A stretch of DNA of 64,000 nucleotides from Qipengyuania citrea (GCF_009828015.1 NZ_WTYG01000004.1:62001-126000), one strand, 5' to 3'; counted from the first letter of the stretch, positions 43,039 through 52,436 are shown. Program-made: numbers and translations. Notes: generated by a model from the sequence alone, not told the origin.

Positions 43039-44520
43039 ATGACCCAGGACGAACTGCAACTGGAAAGCCTCGAAAGTGGAGAGGAGCGGCGACAGACGCG
43101 GCGCTTGGTCTTGTGCTTCGATGGGTCATGGAATAAACTGGATTCAAGTCAGCACCCTACGAATGTCGTGTTGCTGGCCGAAAGTGTGCCGCCCGTCGAC
43201 CGAGACGGGCGCGACCAAATCGTCTACTATGATGAGGGGGTAGGCACGGCGTCAGACGAGACGTTCCGCGGAGGGGCATTCGGGAAGGGCCTCGTCGCCA
43301 ACGTCCAAGAGGCCTATCGCTTCCTCATCTTCAATTATCGCCCCGGCGACGAGATATTCGTCTTCGGTTTCAGCCGCGGCGCCTTCACCGCGCGCACATT
43401 CATCGGATTCATCAAGTGTGCGGGAATCATCTCGGTCGCGGATGCCTCGCAACTGAGGCGGGCCTGGGAACTCTACGGTATGCATGCCAACCGCGACGCG
43501 GACGAACCGGAAGAATTGCTCGAATTCCGCCGCAGGCACTGTCCTGCGTCCTGCGTTTCCGCTGCGGAGCTCGCTTGGCGACGGCAAGACGACCCCTCTA
43601 CGGATGCCGAAATGGTCAAGGTACGCTATTGCGGCGTGTGGGACACGGTCGGGTCGCTCGGCTGGAAGGCGATAGCGGCGACCTTCGACCGGCGTAAAGA
43701 CAAACGCTACTCCGATCACGACACCCAGCTGTCCGATCTCGTCGAGGCCGGCAGGCACGCGGTCGCAATAGACGAGCGGCGGGTCCACTTCATGCCGACG
43801 CTCTGGCGTAACGTTCGCGAACTGAATGTCGCGTCGGGGCACGACCCTTATTCGACCGAGGCACCCTATCAGCAGAAGTGGTTCGCGGGCGACCATGGCT
43901 CGGTCGGGGGCGGTGGTCCGGAACGCGGCCTCTCGAACGCCGCTCTGCATTGGGTCCTCAAGGGCGCCATCGAGATGGGGCTCGAGGTGGATCTCGGAGG
44001 ACGTTCGCAACTCGACGACATACGCTACCGCGCGGATGCGCCCTTGACCAATACGCCGCAGCCGCTGGCCGAGCAGGGTTTTTCGCTCCGAAGGTCGGCC
44101 AGTAGGGTACTTTCCGCCGCCAAGGACCAGCTGCTCACCGCTGACCGCAGCGGGCCTGTCGAGGCTGAGGATATACATCCCTCAGCGTTGCGTCGCTGGT
44201 TCCTGCCCGGTTCTTCTCTCGGCGGAGCGGATTACCGTCCGGCGCCGCTCGCGCCCTTGGAACGCAGTATTGAAGCAGGAAGGCAATTGTTCGATCCATT
44301 GGGCAAAGCCGATCTACCGACCTACGTCGTCGCACCGGGCGAGAGCCTATGGCGCATTGCCCGCCGGATCCTGAAGGATTCGGATCGCCATGACGAGATA
44401 TTCGCTCTCAATCGTGATCTGCTCGATCATCCGGGCGACATCTTTCCCGGTGACGTGCTTCGCATGCCGAAGGACGCCGCGATCCTCTCGCCCGAGGTTT
44501 CCTACCGCCCAGGCTCATGA
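43039..44520 (+). CDS. DUF2235 alpha/beta-hydrolase with C-terminal LysM
   Basis: A 493-residue protein. The DUF2235 domain (residues about 20-330) belongs to the Tle phospholipase/hydrolase group: RLVLCFDGSWNKLDSSQHPT, FVFGFSRGAFTARTFIGFI with nucleophile G-F-S-R-G, VWDTVGSLGWKA, and WFAGDHGSVGGGG with a catalytic His/Asp. A LysM domain (YVVAPGESLWRIARRILKDS ... GDIFPGDVLRMPKDA) follows and binds peptidoglycan in relatives. ATG 43039 follows AGGAGG. It could be an antibacterial or self-directed effector. No immunity gene is obvious. Confidence 0.85.
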   Translation: MTQDELQLESLESGEERRQTRRLVLCFDGSWNKLDSSQHPTNVVLLAESVPPVDRDGRDQIVYYDEGVGTASDETFRGGAFGKGLVANVQEAYRFLIFNYRPGDEIFVFGFSRGAFTARTFIGFIKCAGIISVADASQLRRAWELYGMHANRDADEPEELLEFRRRHCPASCVSAAELAWRRQDDPSTDAEMVKVRYCGVWDTVGSLGWKAIAATFDRRKDKRYSDHDTQLSDLVEAGRHAVAIDERRVHFMPTLWRNVRELNVASGHDPYSTEAPYQQKWFAGDHGSVGGGGPERGLSNAALHWVLKGAIEMGLEVDLGGRSQLDDIRYRADAPLTNTPQPLAEQGFSLRRSASRVLSAAKDQLLTADRSGPVEAEDIHPSALRRWFLPGSSLGGADYRPAPLAPLERSIEAGRQLFDPLGKADLPTYVVAPGESLWRIARRILKDSDRHDEIFALNRDLLDHPGDIFPGDVLRMPKDAAILSPEVSYRPGS

Positions 44521-44688
44521 AACCCAACTGCGCGACCTTGGCTGCACCCGGAAATCCCACTTGTCGAGGATCCCGCGCCCCAGAAACCATCCGAGCTAGG
44601 GAGAACTAGCGTCCGTCTGGGGGTCAATGGTCTTTCTATAAGTGGGATGACCGCCGCTTCCAAGCCGCTCACAAAACCGCTTGCGCAA

Positions 44689-44704
44689 AATACTTTAAAG
44701 TATT
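44689..44704. promoter_or_regulatory. palindromic operator AATACTTTAAAGTATT
   Basis: A perfect 16-bp AT-rich palindrome in GC-rich DNA, 25 bp upstream of the histidine-kinase ATG. The same core recurs at 63078-63095. It probably binds a dimeric regulator. Confidence 0.65.
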
Positions 44705-44729
44705 ACATACGTGAGTAAGGAAGGGCCCC

Positions 44730-45365
44730 ATGGACAGAATCAATCCATCAAAGACCTCACGCACACGTCGGGCGGCAGCCGAGTTGATGCTTCAGGACGA
44801 ACAGCATCGGACCGCCAACGAACTATCTTCTGCGCTCGCTGCTCTGAAGCTGACTGTCCGAGATCACGAGGAAGGTTCGCTTCCGTTCGTCGAAAGCGCA
44901 ATCAAGCGACTGGAGGGGTTCGTCGCAGTGCGCCGAATTCTCGCCAGCCCAGAAGAGCGCGGATGTGACATCGTAGAGTGCCTTCGCGATCTCGCCATAG
45001 CTATGGAGCAAGGCCGTTCGATACCCGGAGGCATCGCGCTCACTACGTGCACACTTACCGTGCGGGTCGTGCCGGATCTCGCGCGCACCATCCTCAATCT
45101 TGCACACGAAATGCTCACCAACGCGATGAAGCACGGGTCGGGGGCCCACGAGATCCTCCTTTCGATCCGCTTCACGCGCCGATCCGTCCTCCTGCGTTGC
45201 GAGAATTCGAGCCAGGCTTGTGGGATTGGGCGCAAAGGCGGCGGAGGCCTGCGGATCATGCGCGCTCTGTGCCGAACTCGTGGTGGGGCCTTCAGCTACA
45301 GTAGTGGCGAGGACGGTTTCCATGTTCTCGCGCGACTGCCACGTCTGCCGCGGCCCGATGTCTGA
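44730..45365 (+). CDS. sensorless HisKA_2/HWE-type histidine kinase
   Basis: A 211-residue kinase core with no sensor domain or membrane helix. The phospho-acceptor region reads LQDEQHRTANELSSALAAL; the ATPase has the N box LAHEMLTNAMKHGSGAHEI and the G box GGGGLRIMRALCRTRGG. No response regulator is adjacent, so it may act on one elsewhere or be a phosphotransfer or anti-sigma-like protein. The palindrome at 44689 probably controls it. It is convergent with the XRE gene, 3 bp apart. Confidence 0.82.
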   Translation: MDRINPSKTSRTRRAAAELMLQDEQHRTANELSSALAALKLTVRDHEEGSLPFVESAIKRLEGFVAVRRILASPEERGCDIVECLRDLAIAMEQGRSIPGGIALTTCTLTVRVVPDLARTILNLAHEMLTNAMKHGSGAHEILLSIRFTRRSVLLRCENSSQACGIGRKGGGGLRIMRALCRTRGGAFSYSSGEDGFHVLARLPRLPRPDV

Positions 45366-45368
45366 CGG

Positions 45369-45668
45369 TCACGACCGGACCGGCTTGTGCCGAACGTAGT
45401 CTCTGTTGCGCAACTCGACGCTCGAGCAATCGACGTCCGCTACGAGCGCTGAGAGCGACACGTCCAACGCAACGGCTATCCTCGCCATCGTCCTCAAGTT
45501 CGGAACGGCGCGACCTGCTTCGAGGCGCCAGACATGAGCCTGCGACATGCCGACCCGACGCCCGAGTTCGGTGCCATCGATCCCCGCGATCTCCCGCAAT
45601 TCGGCGAGGCGTCTGCCGAAGGACAGGGCAAGTCCATCATCGTCGGTCGTGTCGTCCGCCTTTGCCAT
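45369..45668 (-). CDS. XRE-family regulator
   Basis: A 99-residue DNA-binding protein with a cro/CI-type helix-turn-helix (RLAELREIAGIDGTELGRRV, then MSQAHVWRLEAGRAVPNLRT) and a short acidic and basic tail. It may bind the TACTTTAAAGTA palindromes, since it lies next to the kinase gene that carries one; this is inference. Its ATG is at 45668 with the upstream region shared with no clear gene. Confidence 0.82.
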   Translation of the reverse strand: MAKADDTTDDDGLALSFGRRLAELREIAGIDGTELGRRVGMSQAHVWRLEAGRAVPNLRTMARIAVALDVSLSALVADVDCSSVELRNRDYVRHKPVRS

Positions 45669-45963
45669 CCTGCAATTCTATCACCGGCATCGTGGCGGCA
45701 AAACCCCCTCAATCCGCGTTAGCCACGACGACGATCTGCATTCACCGCGCATGCTGCGCACCACTCGCATCGGTGCCTGGTCAGGTTCGTCATCATCGCC
45801 GCTCAAGCGCCAATGAATGCGCGTTCAGGTGGAGAGGCTTCTGCAACCACCTGCGGGAAGCGGCGCGAAATCCGCGCGGCGAATTCGGATCCGGTGGTGA
45901 CCTGCGACTTGCGCGGAAAGCGACGTCCAGAGAATCTTCAGGAAATCCAGGCATGCTTCGGGG
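45669..45963. other. intergenic region, no gene seen
   Basis: About 295 bp between the divergent XRE gene and the hypothetical gene at 45964. Only low-quality frames on both strands. It should hold both promoters, but no distinct operator was found. Confidence 0.4.
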
Positions 45964-46419
45964 ATGGTTTCAGACCAGACTGAAGAGAGCGACCTTGGTC
46001 ATCCGATCGCATCGGACGCATGGACATGGATGGACTGGCTCCTTCGTGCCGCTGGCGCCGGTAATCGTGTCCTCGCTCCGGGAACGGCGCGAGACCTGAA
46101 GCGGCGGATCTACACGCGGAGGACTTTCGGGCCGGATGGAGCTGGCCTACATGAGATCGATGTCGGTAACGGAGCCCGGCTAGCCGACTGTCTTCTACTC
46201 GTTCTGGAGGAAAGCGGGTACGATCTGTCGGACCAGTCGTCACGGCCGACATCCGCGCGGATTGCGTCCATCGAACGATTTCGTGCCATCTGTCCCTCCC
46301 GAAGGTCGCGGCTCGATCATATGAAGCATATCGCGCTCCGATACTGCCAACGGAGGGACGAGATCTTCGACGAAGCGGGATGCGCCCGCCAACTCGCACA
46401 ATGGTCAGATAGACGGTGA
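45964..46419 (+). CDS. hypothetical protein, 151 aa
   Basis: A 151-residue soluble protein of unknown family. It has an acidic, Trp-containing start (SDAWTWMDWLLRAAGAGN), a central basic stretch (DLKRRIYTRRTFGPDG) and a Cys-containing C-terminal half (RYCQRRDEIFDEAGCARQLA). Its 3' end overlaps the end of the convergent gene by 15 bp. No motif decides function. Confidence 0.5.
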   Translation: MVSDQTEESDLGHPIASDAWTWMDWLLRAAGAGNRVLAPGTARDLKRRIYTRRTFGPDGAGLHEIDVGNGARLADCLLLVLEESGYDLSDQSSRPTSARIASIERFRAICPSRRSRLDHMKHIALRYCQRRDEIFDEAGCARQLAQWSDRR

Positions 46420-47037
46420 GGCGCGTCGTTCACCGAGCGCCACGCCGACTTCGTCACTGGCCCAATCCCGGAAACCATCGTCGAAGGCTTGAGCGATGTT
46501 CTCATCGGCCTGAGCGAGGAAGTCCCGGAAGCCTCGAATGATCGCCGCGGGATCCACGACCACCCTCGTCGCCTGGGTCCGAGGATCTGACAGCCACTCG
46601 CCGATTTCGCCGTAATTAGAAACCGCGAATGGTGAGCGGACCGGGAGGTCCGGCCTGTCCGGGGTGTTCATCTCGGCCAGTGCCGATGGAGCCATGACCA
46701 GTTGCGGCCGACCCCTCGTATTGTTCGCCTGGCCCGCAGCCACCAGCCAGCTCTGTGCGAAGGCGGGCCTGAGTTCGGGCCAGTTGGTGCGCACGATCCG
46801 AATGATCCTCGTAGGACCACAGCCAGTCTCCACCAGTTCGAACGCCAAGAGAAGCTGCAGGATCTGGTCGATCCCGAACATCACGGCCTTGCCTCGGCCG
46901 GCATTGACGCCGCTCGGAAAGCCGTTTCGCTGGAAGTTCTTATAGCGGGCCAGCAGCCCAGCCTTGTCGTCCCTGATGTCATGGATGACGCGCAAGGCGG
47001 CATCCAGGACGCCGTAGCCGATCGCGAACATCTTCAA
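46405..47037 (-). CDS. hypothetical protein with MerR-like N-terminus
   Basis: A 210-residue protein. The region LLARYKNFQRNGFPSGVNAG then RGKAVMFGIDQILQLLLAFE resembles a winged helix of MerR type with a following helix, so DNA binding is possible. The rest (SPFAVSNYGEIGEWLSDPRT, DENIAQAFDDGFRDWASDE) is acidic and unrecognised. It is convergent with the preceding small gene and divergent from the exonuclease gene at 47089. Confidence 0.55.
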   Translation of the reverse strand: MKMFAIGYGVLDAALRVIHDIRDDKAGLLARYKNFQRNGFPSGVNAGRGKAVMFGIDQILQLLLAFELVETGCGPTRIIRIVRTNWPELRPAFAQSWLVAAGQANNTRGRPQLVMAPSALAEMNTPDRPDLPVRSPFAVSNYGEIGEWLSDPRTQATRVVVDPAAIIRGFRDFLAQADENIAQAFDDGFRDWASDEVGVALGERRASPSI

Positions 47038-47088
47038 TCTCCTGACGCAGAGCAGCGGAAGTAGCGATTTTCAGGATGGAGGAAAAGA

Positions 47089-47808
47089 ATGGAAGACGCA
47101 TCTTCCCCAGAAGCCAACTATCTCGTGCTCGATATCGAGACCAAGCAGGATCCTACCGCTCGTGCGCTTGCCGGCGGCGGCAAAGGGTGGCGCATCGGCC
47201 TGGAAAAGCTTTCTGCGTTCGCGGTCCTCACCGCGCGATTGCGAAAGAATGTCTGGGATAATGTCGAACTGGTCTCGGGAGAGAGCGAGGAAGAGCACGA
47301 TCTGCTTCTCCGCCTCGACGCGATCGTCGGCGCTCATCCAGCGAGTTCGATCCTCGTCTCGTACAACGGTACAGGCCATGATCTGGGAGTCATACGCAGA
47401 AGAGCGGCCCGCCACTGGTTGTTCGATCTGCCCCTACTCGAATATCTCCAGCAAGCCGATCACGTCGATCTCATGCGTCGCCACACCAGGGCAGCGAAGG
47501 ACCGATTCCCGTCGTTGCGGGATGCGTGTGCCGGTTTGGGCATCGCAGCCGATCACCGCCTTGTCGCAGCCAATGCCGTCGACCCGGGCCTGCCATCGCG
47601 CAAGGCGGAAACCGATGTGGTCGCGACCTTTCTGCTCATGCTTTTCGAACTCGCCATAGCTGAGCGGGATCACGACGTTCTGTACAACGGCTGGCGCTCG
47701 CTCGAGGCAATGATCGCCGCCAAAAACCCCGAGCGTGCGGCGCCGCATCTCGAGCAGTTTCTTCGCCATGCCCATTTCAGGGCGATGAAGGTACGGCAGC
47801 GACGATAG
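47089..47808 (+). CDS. 3'-5' exonuclease (DEDD, PolB-like)
   Basis: A 239-residue nuclease of the RNase H-like DEDD superfamily, close to the predicted exonucleases related to the PolB proofreading domain. Metal-ligand motifs: YLVLDIETKQDPTA (D-x-E), VSYNGTGHDLGVIRRRA (D) and LPSRKAETDVVATFLLM (D). It would degrade DNA or RNA ends. It is divergent from the MerR-like gene and precedes the XRE-ImmA gene by 48 bp. Confidence 0.8.
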   Translation: MEDASSPEANYLVLDIETKQDPTARALAGGGKGWRIGLEKLSAFAVLTARLRKNVWDNVELVSGESEEEHDLLLRLDAIVGAHPASSILVSYNGTGHDLGVIRRRAARHWLFDLPLLEYLQQADHVDLMRRHTRAAKDRFPSLRDACAGLGIAADHRLVAANAVDPGLPSRKAETDVVATFLLMLFELAIAERDHDVLYNGWRSLEAMIAAKNPERAAPHLEQFLRHAHFRAMKVRQRR

Positions 47809-47830
47809 GAAGGCCTTGCATAGGAGAAAA

Positions 47831-47847
47831 TGCAAGATTATATTGCA
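47831..47847. promoter_or_regulatory. operator upstream of the XRE-ImmA gene
   Basis: TGCAA-GATTATA-TTGCA, 5-bp perfect arms around an AT-rich centre, 9 bp before the start codon. It fits autoregulation by the XRE domain of that gene's product. Confidence 0.55.
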
Positions 47848-47856
47848 TAGTGGAGA

Positions 47857-48978
47857 ATGAAAATGGAAATCAGAGTCGGCGAGCGAATACGTGCGTTGAG
47901 AGAGAAGAGCGGCGTCACACAGGACAGACTGCGGGAGGTTCTCGGGCTTGAGAACCGGCAGACGATCGGCCAGATCGAGGCCGATGAGCGTCGTATCACG
48001 GTTCCAGAACTCATGACGGTACTCGAATTCTTCGATGTCCCTCTGGAGCGCTTCACCAACCCGTTCATACCCATGGCGACGCCGAAGTTTTCCTGGAGGC
48101 AATCGGATAGCGAGATCGATGACCTACGGCAGTTCGAGGAGCGAGCCTCGGAATGGATCGGGGCGTACCGCGAATTCGGTCGCGCTCTCGGGGAGGATCG
48201 AAGTGCGCTCCGTCATACCCTCGACCTGACATTCAAGAGTTCCTTCGAAGAGGCGACCGCAGCGGGAAGTGCGATGGCCCGCCAACTCGAGCTGGGAATT
48301 GCTCCCGGTAAAGCACTGGCTGACGTGATGCAGCAGCGCATGGGCATCCTCGTGCTGATGGTGGATGCGCTGCCCGGAATTTCCGGCGCCGCGAGCACCC
48401 TTCCGGACCTAGATGTCGCTCTCATCAACCGGCGTGAACCGGAAGGCCGCAGAAACTTCGATCTCGCGCATGAACTCTTCCACCTCCTGACATGGAAGAC
48501 CATGCCGCCGAAATGGCTGGACGGTGAGGCGGCCAATGATGCCGAAGCCAAGAAACTGAAGCGCATCGAGCAACTCGCAGACCGTTTCGCAGCCGGCCTC
48601 CTCATGCCGAAGGAGGCCATCGAGGCACTCGGCGAGCCGGGAGAAGACGTGAACGAGTGGGTGAAGGAGAAGGCCGGCGTTCTCGGGGTTTCTGCTCAGG
48701 CCCTCGGATACGAACTCATCGACGCAGGCATCATCTGTCCGGAATACCTGCATAACTCCTCGCGCCGGAAGCTTGCTCGCCGTGCCACTGCACTGCCCCC
48801 TCTCTTCAGCCGCCCCTTCGCCGAACGTCTGGCTAAGGCAATATCCAGAGGGTTGATCTCCGTCAGCAGGGCAGCCGTGCTCACCGATCTGACGATAGAA
48901 GCAATGGGTCGGCTGTTCGATGATCACGGGGTCGTGCGTCCGTCAACGATGGGCGGACCTATGGCGGACGCGGCCTGA
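47857..48978 (+). CDS. XRE-ImmA/IrrE fusion protein (antitoxin-like)
   Basis: A 373-residue protein joining an N-terminal helix-turn-helix (RIRALREKSGVTQDRLREVL, NRQTIGQIEADERRITVPE) to an ImmA/IrrE zinc-peptidase domain (FDLAHELFHLLTWKTMP with HELFH, then EQLADRFAAGLLMPKE). This domain pair commonly accompanies a PIN-like toxin gene, and one follows 10 bp later. It may sense a trigger and cleave itself or a partner. The TGCAA-N7-TTGCA dyad precedes it. Confidence 0.88.
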   Translation: MKMEIRVGERIRALREKSGVTQDRLREVLGLENRQTIGQIEADERRITVPELMTVLEFFDVPLERFTNPFIPMATPKFSWRQSDSEIDDLRQFEERASEWIGAYREFGRALGEDRSALRHTLDLTFKSSFEEATAAGSAMARQLELGIAPGKALADVMQQRMGILVLMVDALPGISGAASTLPDLDVALINRREPEGRRNFDLAHELFHLLTWKTMPPKWLDGEAANDAEAKKLKRIEQLADRFAAGLLMPKEAIEALGEPGEDVNEWVKEKAGVLGVSAQALGYELIDAGIICPEYLHNSSRRKLARRATALPPLFSRPFAERLAKAISRGLISVSRAAVLTDLTIEAMGRLFDDHGVVRPSTMGGPMADAA

Positions 48979-48988
48979 AACACCTACC

Positions 48989-49486
48989 GTGCGGCTTCGT
49001 GACAAACCGGTTCTCGTCGATACGAACGTCATCCTCGAAGCCCATCTTACGGGTTGCTGGGATGCATTGGCGGGAGGCTACAACCTCGAGACCGTCGAGA
49101 AATGCATCGAGGAGACGCAGACGGGAAACCAGCTGCGCGAACGGAAGGTCGAAATCGATGAACGAGCGCTGCGTGCATCGTTGACCGTGAACGAGGTGGA
49201 CGAAGACGAGGTGCTCGTACTTCGTCTCTATGGCGGCTCATCGGTTCATGACGGAGAACTTCATCTGTGGACGCATGCGCTCGCTCGCGAGGATGCCTGG
49301 ATATTTTGCGGTCCCGATGGGGGTAGCATGAGGCTGGGTCACCGGCAGGGCCACGGCGCCCGGATCGTCCATCTCGAAGGCCTTCTCCACGAGATCGGCC
49401 TGAAGCTCCCCCGGAGCGCCGGGCAGCATTTCGGACGAAGGTGGCACGAGAAGTTCATGACGGACCTCGCGCTGGGATTGATCTAG
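48989..49486 (+). CDS. PIN-like domain protein (putative toxin)
   Basis: A 165-residue protein starting at GTG 48989 with RLRDKPVLVDTNVILEAHLT, the first strand and catalytic Asp of a PIN-like RNase. Other acidic positions (VNEVDEDEVLVLRLYGG, VHDGELHLWTHALARED) and FCGPDGGSMRLG fit the family loosely. Paired with the XRE-ImmA gene it forms a toxin-antitoxin-like module. The frame from 48920 overlaps the previous gene and was not used. Confidence 0.7.
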   Translation: MRLRDKPVLVDTNVILEAHLTGCWDALAGGYNLETVEKCIEETQTGNQLRERKVEIDERALRASLTVNEVDEDEVLVLRLYGGSSVHDGELHLWTHALAREDAWIFCGPDGGSMRLGHRQGHGARIVHLEGLLHEIGLKLPRSAGQHFGRRWHEKFMTDLALGLI

Positions 49487-49752
49487 CTGCCGTAATCGGA
49501 TGCGCCCCGCGACTGCCGTTACGGCTCGGCACACATTTCCATCGTTCGGATGGCGGACCGTCAAAGCGCTCGGCGGCCTAGCGTCATCCTGACCCTAATG
49601 CGCTACAGCTCAGGCTCTCGCGTCGTGCTGGTCGGCTGCTCTAGATCAATATTCTCATTTACAAGCGGTAGCCCGCGTCGCGTCGAGGCAGCTTGGGAGC
49701 GCCGATCCTCCATCATATAAAGTACCGGCCCAACACCACAACGGACTGCAGC

Positions 49753-50760
49753 ATGGCCTTATCGAGCACCCATATTGATCCAGTCGTAGGCGAGAAAATC
49801 ATCTTCGACGATTGCCAGGACAGTGGCCGCTCGGATTGGGAGGCAGCGCAGGGCCATGAGCATGCGTTTCGACGAGTTCTTGCGGACCTCGGGTTGGACG
49901 CAACCTTCCCGATCCGACTGTCTCACGTCCAAGGTTCCGCGAACGTCGAGATATCCGTATTCGATCAAGACATCCGACGATTGTCCTCCCCCAATCTCCT
50001 CATACCGATCGATACCACTTCCGAACCGGACGTTCGTGTCATCCGATCGACCCTAATGGCATCGATCGGCCAGTTGATCGCTGAGAAAGAGGCTCTGATC
50101 GAGATGGCGGAGGAAACATGGAAACAGCTGCAACCCATGTTTCAAACGAGATCCAAGGCCACTCTCGAGCGGATCGATTTCGTGAAGGGAGACGGAGGAC
50201 GCCTTCTTCTCCATGCTCGGGTCGTCACGGTGCGAGACGATCTCGACAGGGCTCGGTCGAGGATAGTCGCCGAGCGCGTCGAACCACTCGTCGCACTCAT
50301 GACTTCGGTATTGCAGGATCACGATGCGTATGTGTCGGTCATGAAGGATGACAGAGAGCCCTTCGATCAGACGAGGATGAGTTCTCTCACCGCGAAGGTG
50401 CTCGAGCTCGTCGGAATGGATCCCACGAGCCTCATTATGCGGGTCGACGCCGATAACGGTCTCGGTTTCGAAGTCATCGACAGTTCCCTGCCGTTCTCTT
50501 CGGGCAGGTTCATATGGTCAAGAGGGGTCCTCGGGTGCTCGCTCGCGATGCGAAGCCAGAACTGCTGGGTAGACCACGATCGGGTGTTGCTAACCACCTC
50601 CGGAGCAATCCCGGAGACCTTGCTCGCATCCTCCGCGGGTCGGCCCTCGGGCGATTTCGTGGCAATCGAAGGGCTGAATTTCGAGGCTCGAGTTTCGAAA
50701 GTCAGTAGGATGGGCGAACTCTTTGTAATTGGTATCGAAATGCCGGAAGTGGAAATGTGA
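49753..50760 (+). CDS. hypothetical protein, 335 aa
   Basis: A 335-residue protein of no family I can name. It has an acidic N-terminus, a helical region (SIGQLIAEKEALIEMAEETW), a mid-section rich in Arg/Asp (RDDLDRARSRIVAERVEPLV) and a C-terminal beta-rich part (NCWVDHDRVLLTTSGAIPET). No signal peptide. The ATG at 49753 was chosen over 49693 because the earlier residues are low quality. It stands alone in the island. Confidence 0.55.
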   Translation: MALSSTHIDPVVGEKIIFDDCQDSGRSDWEAAQGHEHAFRRVLADLGLDATFPIRLSHVQGSANVEISVFDQDIRRLSSPNLLIPIDTTSEPDVRVIRSTLMASIGQLIAEKEALIEMAEETWKQLQPMFQTRSKATLERIDFVKGDGGRLLLHARVVTVRDDLDRARSRIVAERVEPLVALMTSVLQDHDAYVSVMKDDREPFDQTRMSSLTAKVLELVGMDPTSLIMRVDADNGLGFEVIDSSLPFSSGRFIWSRGVLGCSLAMRSQNCWVDHDRVLLTTSGAIPETLLASSAGRPSGDFVAIEGLNFEARVSKVSRMGELFVIGIEMPEVEM

Positions 50761-51152
50761 AAAGTAGCCCTGCACACCCCTATTGCGGCCCGCAGTCGTG
50801 TCTTCCAGAAGGGAGCGGCAACGATCATTTACTCACGGTGGGGTTCTGACGACCGGCGATGGTCGTTAGTTATTCGGAGCGAAGACTTTCCGGCAGCCGG
50901 GCCAACCTGGCGTTGCTGGGTAACCGACAGAGAAGACAACGGTCGTGGAGCCCTATGCTCGCGCCCTTGTGCATTTATTGCCTAAGCGGACGTTATCCGC
51001 CCGCGGCGGTCAAGGTTTTTGTCAATTTAGGTCGCGAACTCGCGCGCGCCGCAAATCAGATTTGAAACTGAAACAGTCTAACCGGCGGCTTGAATGGGTC
51101 GGAAGCGGACTGTCTTCTTTCGGAGCACAGAGGCCACGTAGCTGTCGGTCCG
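50761..51152. other. intergenic region, no gene seen
   Basis: About 390 bp between the hypothetical gene and the DUF2971 gene. A 130-codon plus frame at 50945-51337 is basic, overlaps the DUF2971 gene and lacks any motif, so I do not call it. No repeat or operator was found. Confidence 0.4.
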
Positions 51153-52046
51153 CTACGAACGCGGTTCAGCGCGCCGAATTTCGATGCTTGGCGGGCAGGA
51201 AGCGATTAATTCATCGGCGTCTGCTGGACGGTTGCCGGGGAAAGACGGCCCGAGTGTCAAAGAGCGAATACCCTTTCGATCGCCTTGTGACAGCGGCAGC
51301 GCCACGTAAGGCGTCGGGCCGTAGCGGCCTTCCCTGACGCCTACTGGTAGGGCATCTACGTGCCCTTCGGGACAGTTGCCGCCGTGATCACTAAACCCGC
51401 TCGCCACGCCCGCATCCCGGATAAGGAGCCGAGAGATCCTGATCTCCCGTTCGGATCGATGCTGAGGCCGTTTAAACGCATAAAGGTCGCTGACGAAGAA
51501 TTGCGCCAGCTCGAGAAGCGCTTCCCGATCGTCGGGCTCCAGTTCATGCTCCTCTTGGAGCATCATCAGTCCCGCTCCGACGAAGCGGTCCAGTCCGTCA
51601 CGATCATAGACGACGCGTCGGACGTTCACCCCTGCCCAATCCACGAGGAAGCGGGCGTCGGTTCCAATAGCGCAGCCAGTTCCGCCGTCCCCGTAGCGCT
51701 CCCATTGGCCGGGGTCGTCATCAGTCGGGGATAGGCAGCCGATAAACATCTTGGTATTGTTCTCAAGCCCAAGCAGCGCGGACGTGGCCAAAAGTCGTGG
51801 CACCATATCGACGAAGACTGGACGGTCCCGGTAGACTTCGAGAAAGCAATCCCGGGCGTAGGTATATTCGTCCGGATCGTTCATGCAGGCAAAATCCGAC
51901 AGCCAGAGGGCGTCCCCGGCGAGGATCCCGCGCGCACCCGCAATGCTCGTGTAGTGGTAGAGCAACTCGCCCTCGCGCGGCACGTAGAAGTGCGGGGGAA
52001 GCCCCTCGACCTCCTGCCCCGCACAGGCCCTGTTGCTATCAGCCAT
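51153..52046 (-). CDS. DUF2971 protein
   Basis: A roughly 297-residue protein with the DUF2971 pattern: LLYHYTSIAGARGILAGDAL near the N-terminus, LWLSDFACMNDPDEYTYARD, then FIGCLSPTDDDPGQWERYGD, and FVSDLYAFKRPQHRSEREIR. The fold is predicted to be ADP-ribosyltransferase-like (H-Y-T, then Y/W and E sites) and such genes often sit in defence islands. The start is uncertain; 52046 gives the family N-terminus, and an in-frame GTG is at 52184. Confidence 0.8.
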   Translation of the reverse strand: MADSNRACAGQEVEGLPPHFYVPREGELLYHYTSIAGARGILAGDALWLSDFACMNDPDEYTYARDCFLEVYRDRPVFVDMVPRLLATSALLGLENNTKMFIGCLSPTDDDPGQWERYGDGGTGCAIGTDARFLVDWAGVNVRRVVYDRDGLDRFVGAGLMMLQEEHELEPDDREALLELAQFFVSDLYAFKRPQHRSEREIRISRLLIRDAGVASGFSDHGGNCPEGHVDALPVGVREGRYGPTPYVALPLSQGDRKGIRSLTLGPSFPGNRPADADELIASCPPSIEIRRAEPRS

Positions 52047-52436
52047 CCGTCCGGATCCTTCGTCCAAGCCCTCGATGTAGGACGTCGCGCCGCTTCGCTG
52101 TAGGCGGCCCGTATGAGGCACGTCCAGATTGTTATCCAATCGGGACCGAGAGAGGTGGAGGAGATCGACGATCACGCCATTCACGAAGCGGATCAGTGCT
52201 GAAAATCAGCCGAGGCGGTTGGCCTCGGGGATTACTCGAACTGGGCCGGAACAACTCAGTCAGCTTTGGACCTGAGTTCTTCACAAACCGGCCAGTCCGA
52301 TCGGACCTGTCCTATATGAGGGCCGGGCCGCCCGCTGCCGTTCCATCCTTTCCAAGGTCCGCAGCCGCCCTTAGAGAAGGGGGTCCCCGCGCGGGGTGGC
52401 GGAATTGGAGCTAAAGCTCTTGTCTGGGCAAGCTCG

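Noticed and set aside
50945..51337. 130-codon plus frame
   Set aside because: Overlaps DUF2971 in antisense and has random-looking basic composition.
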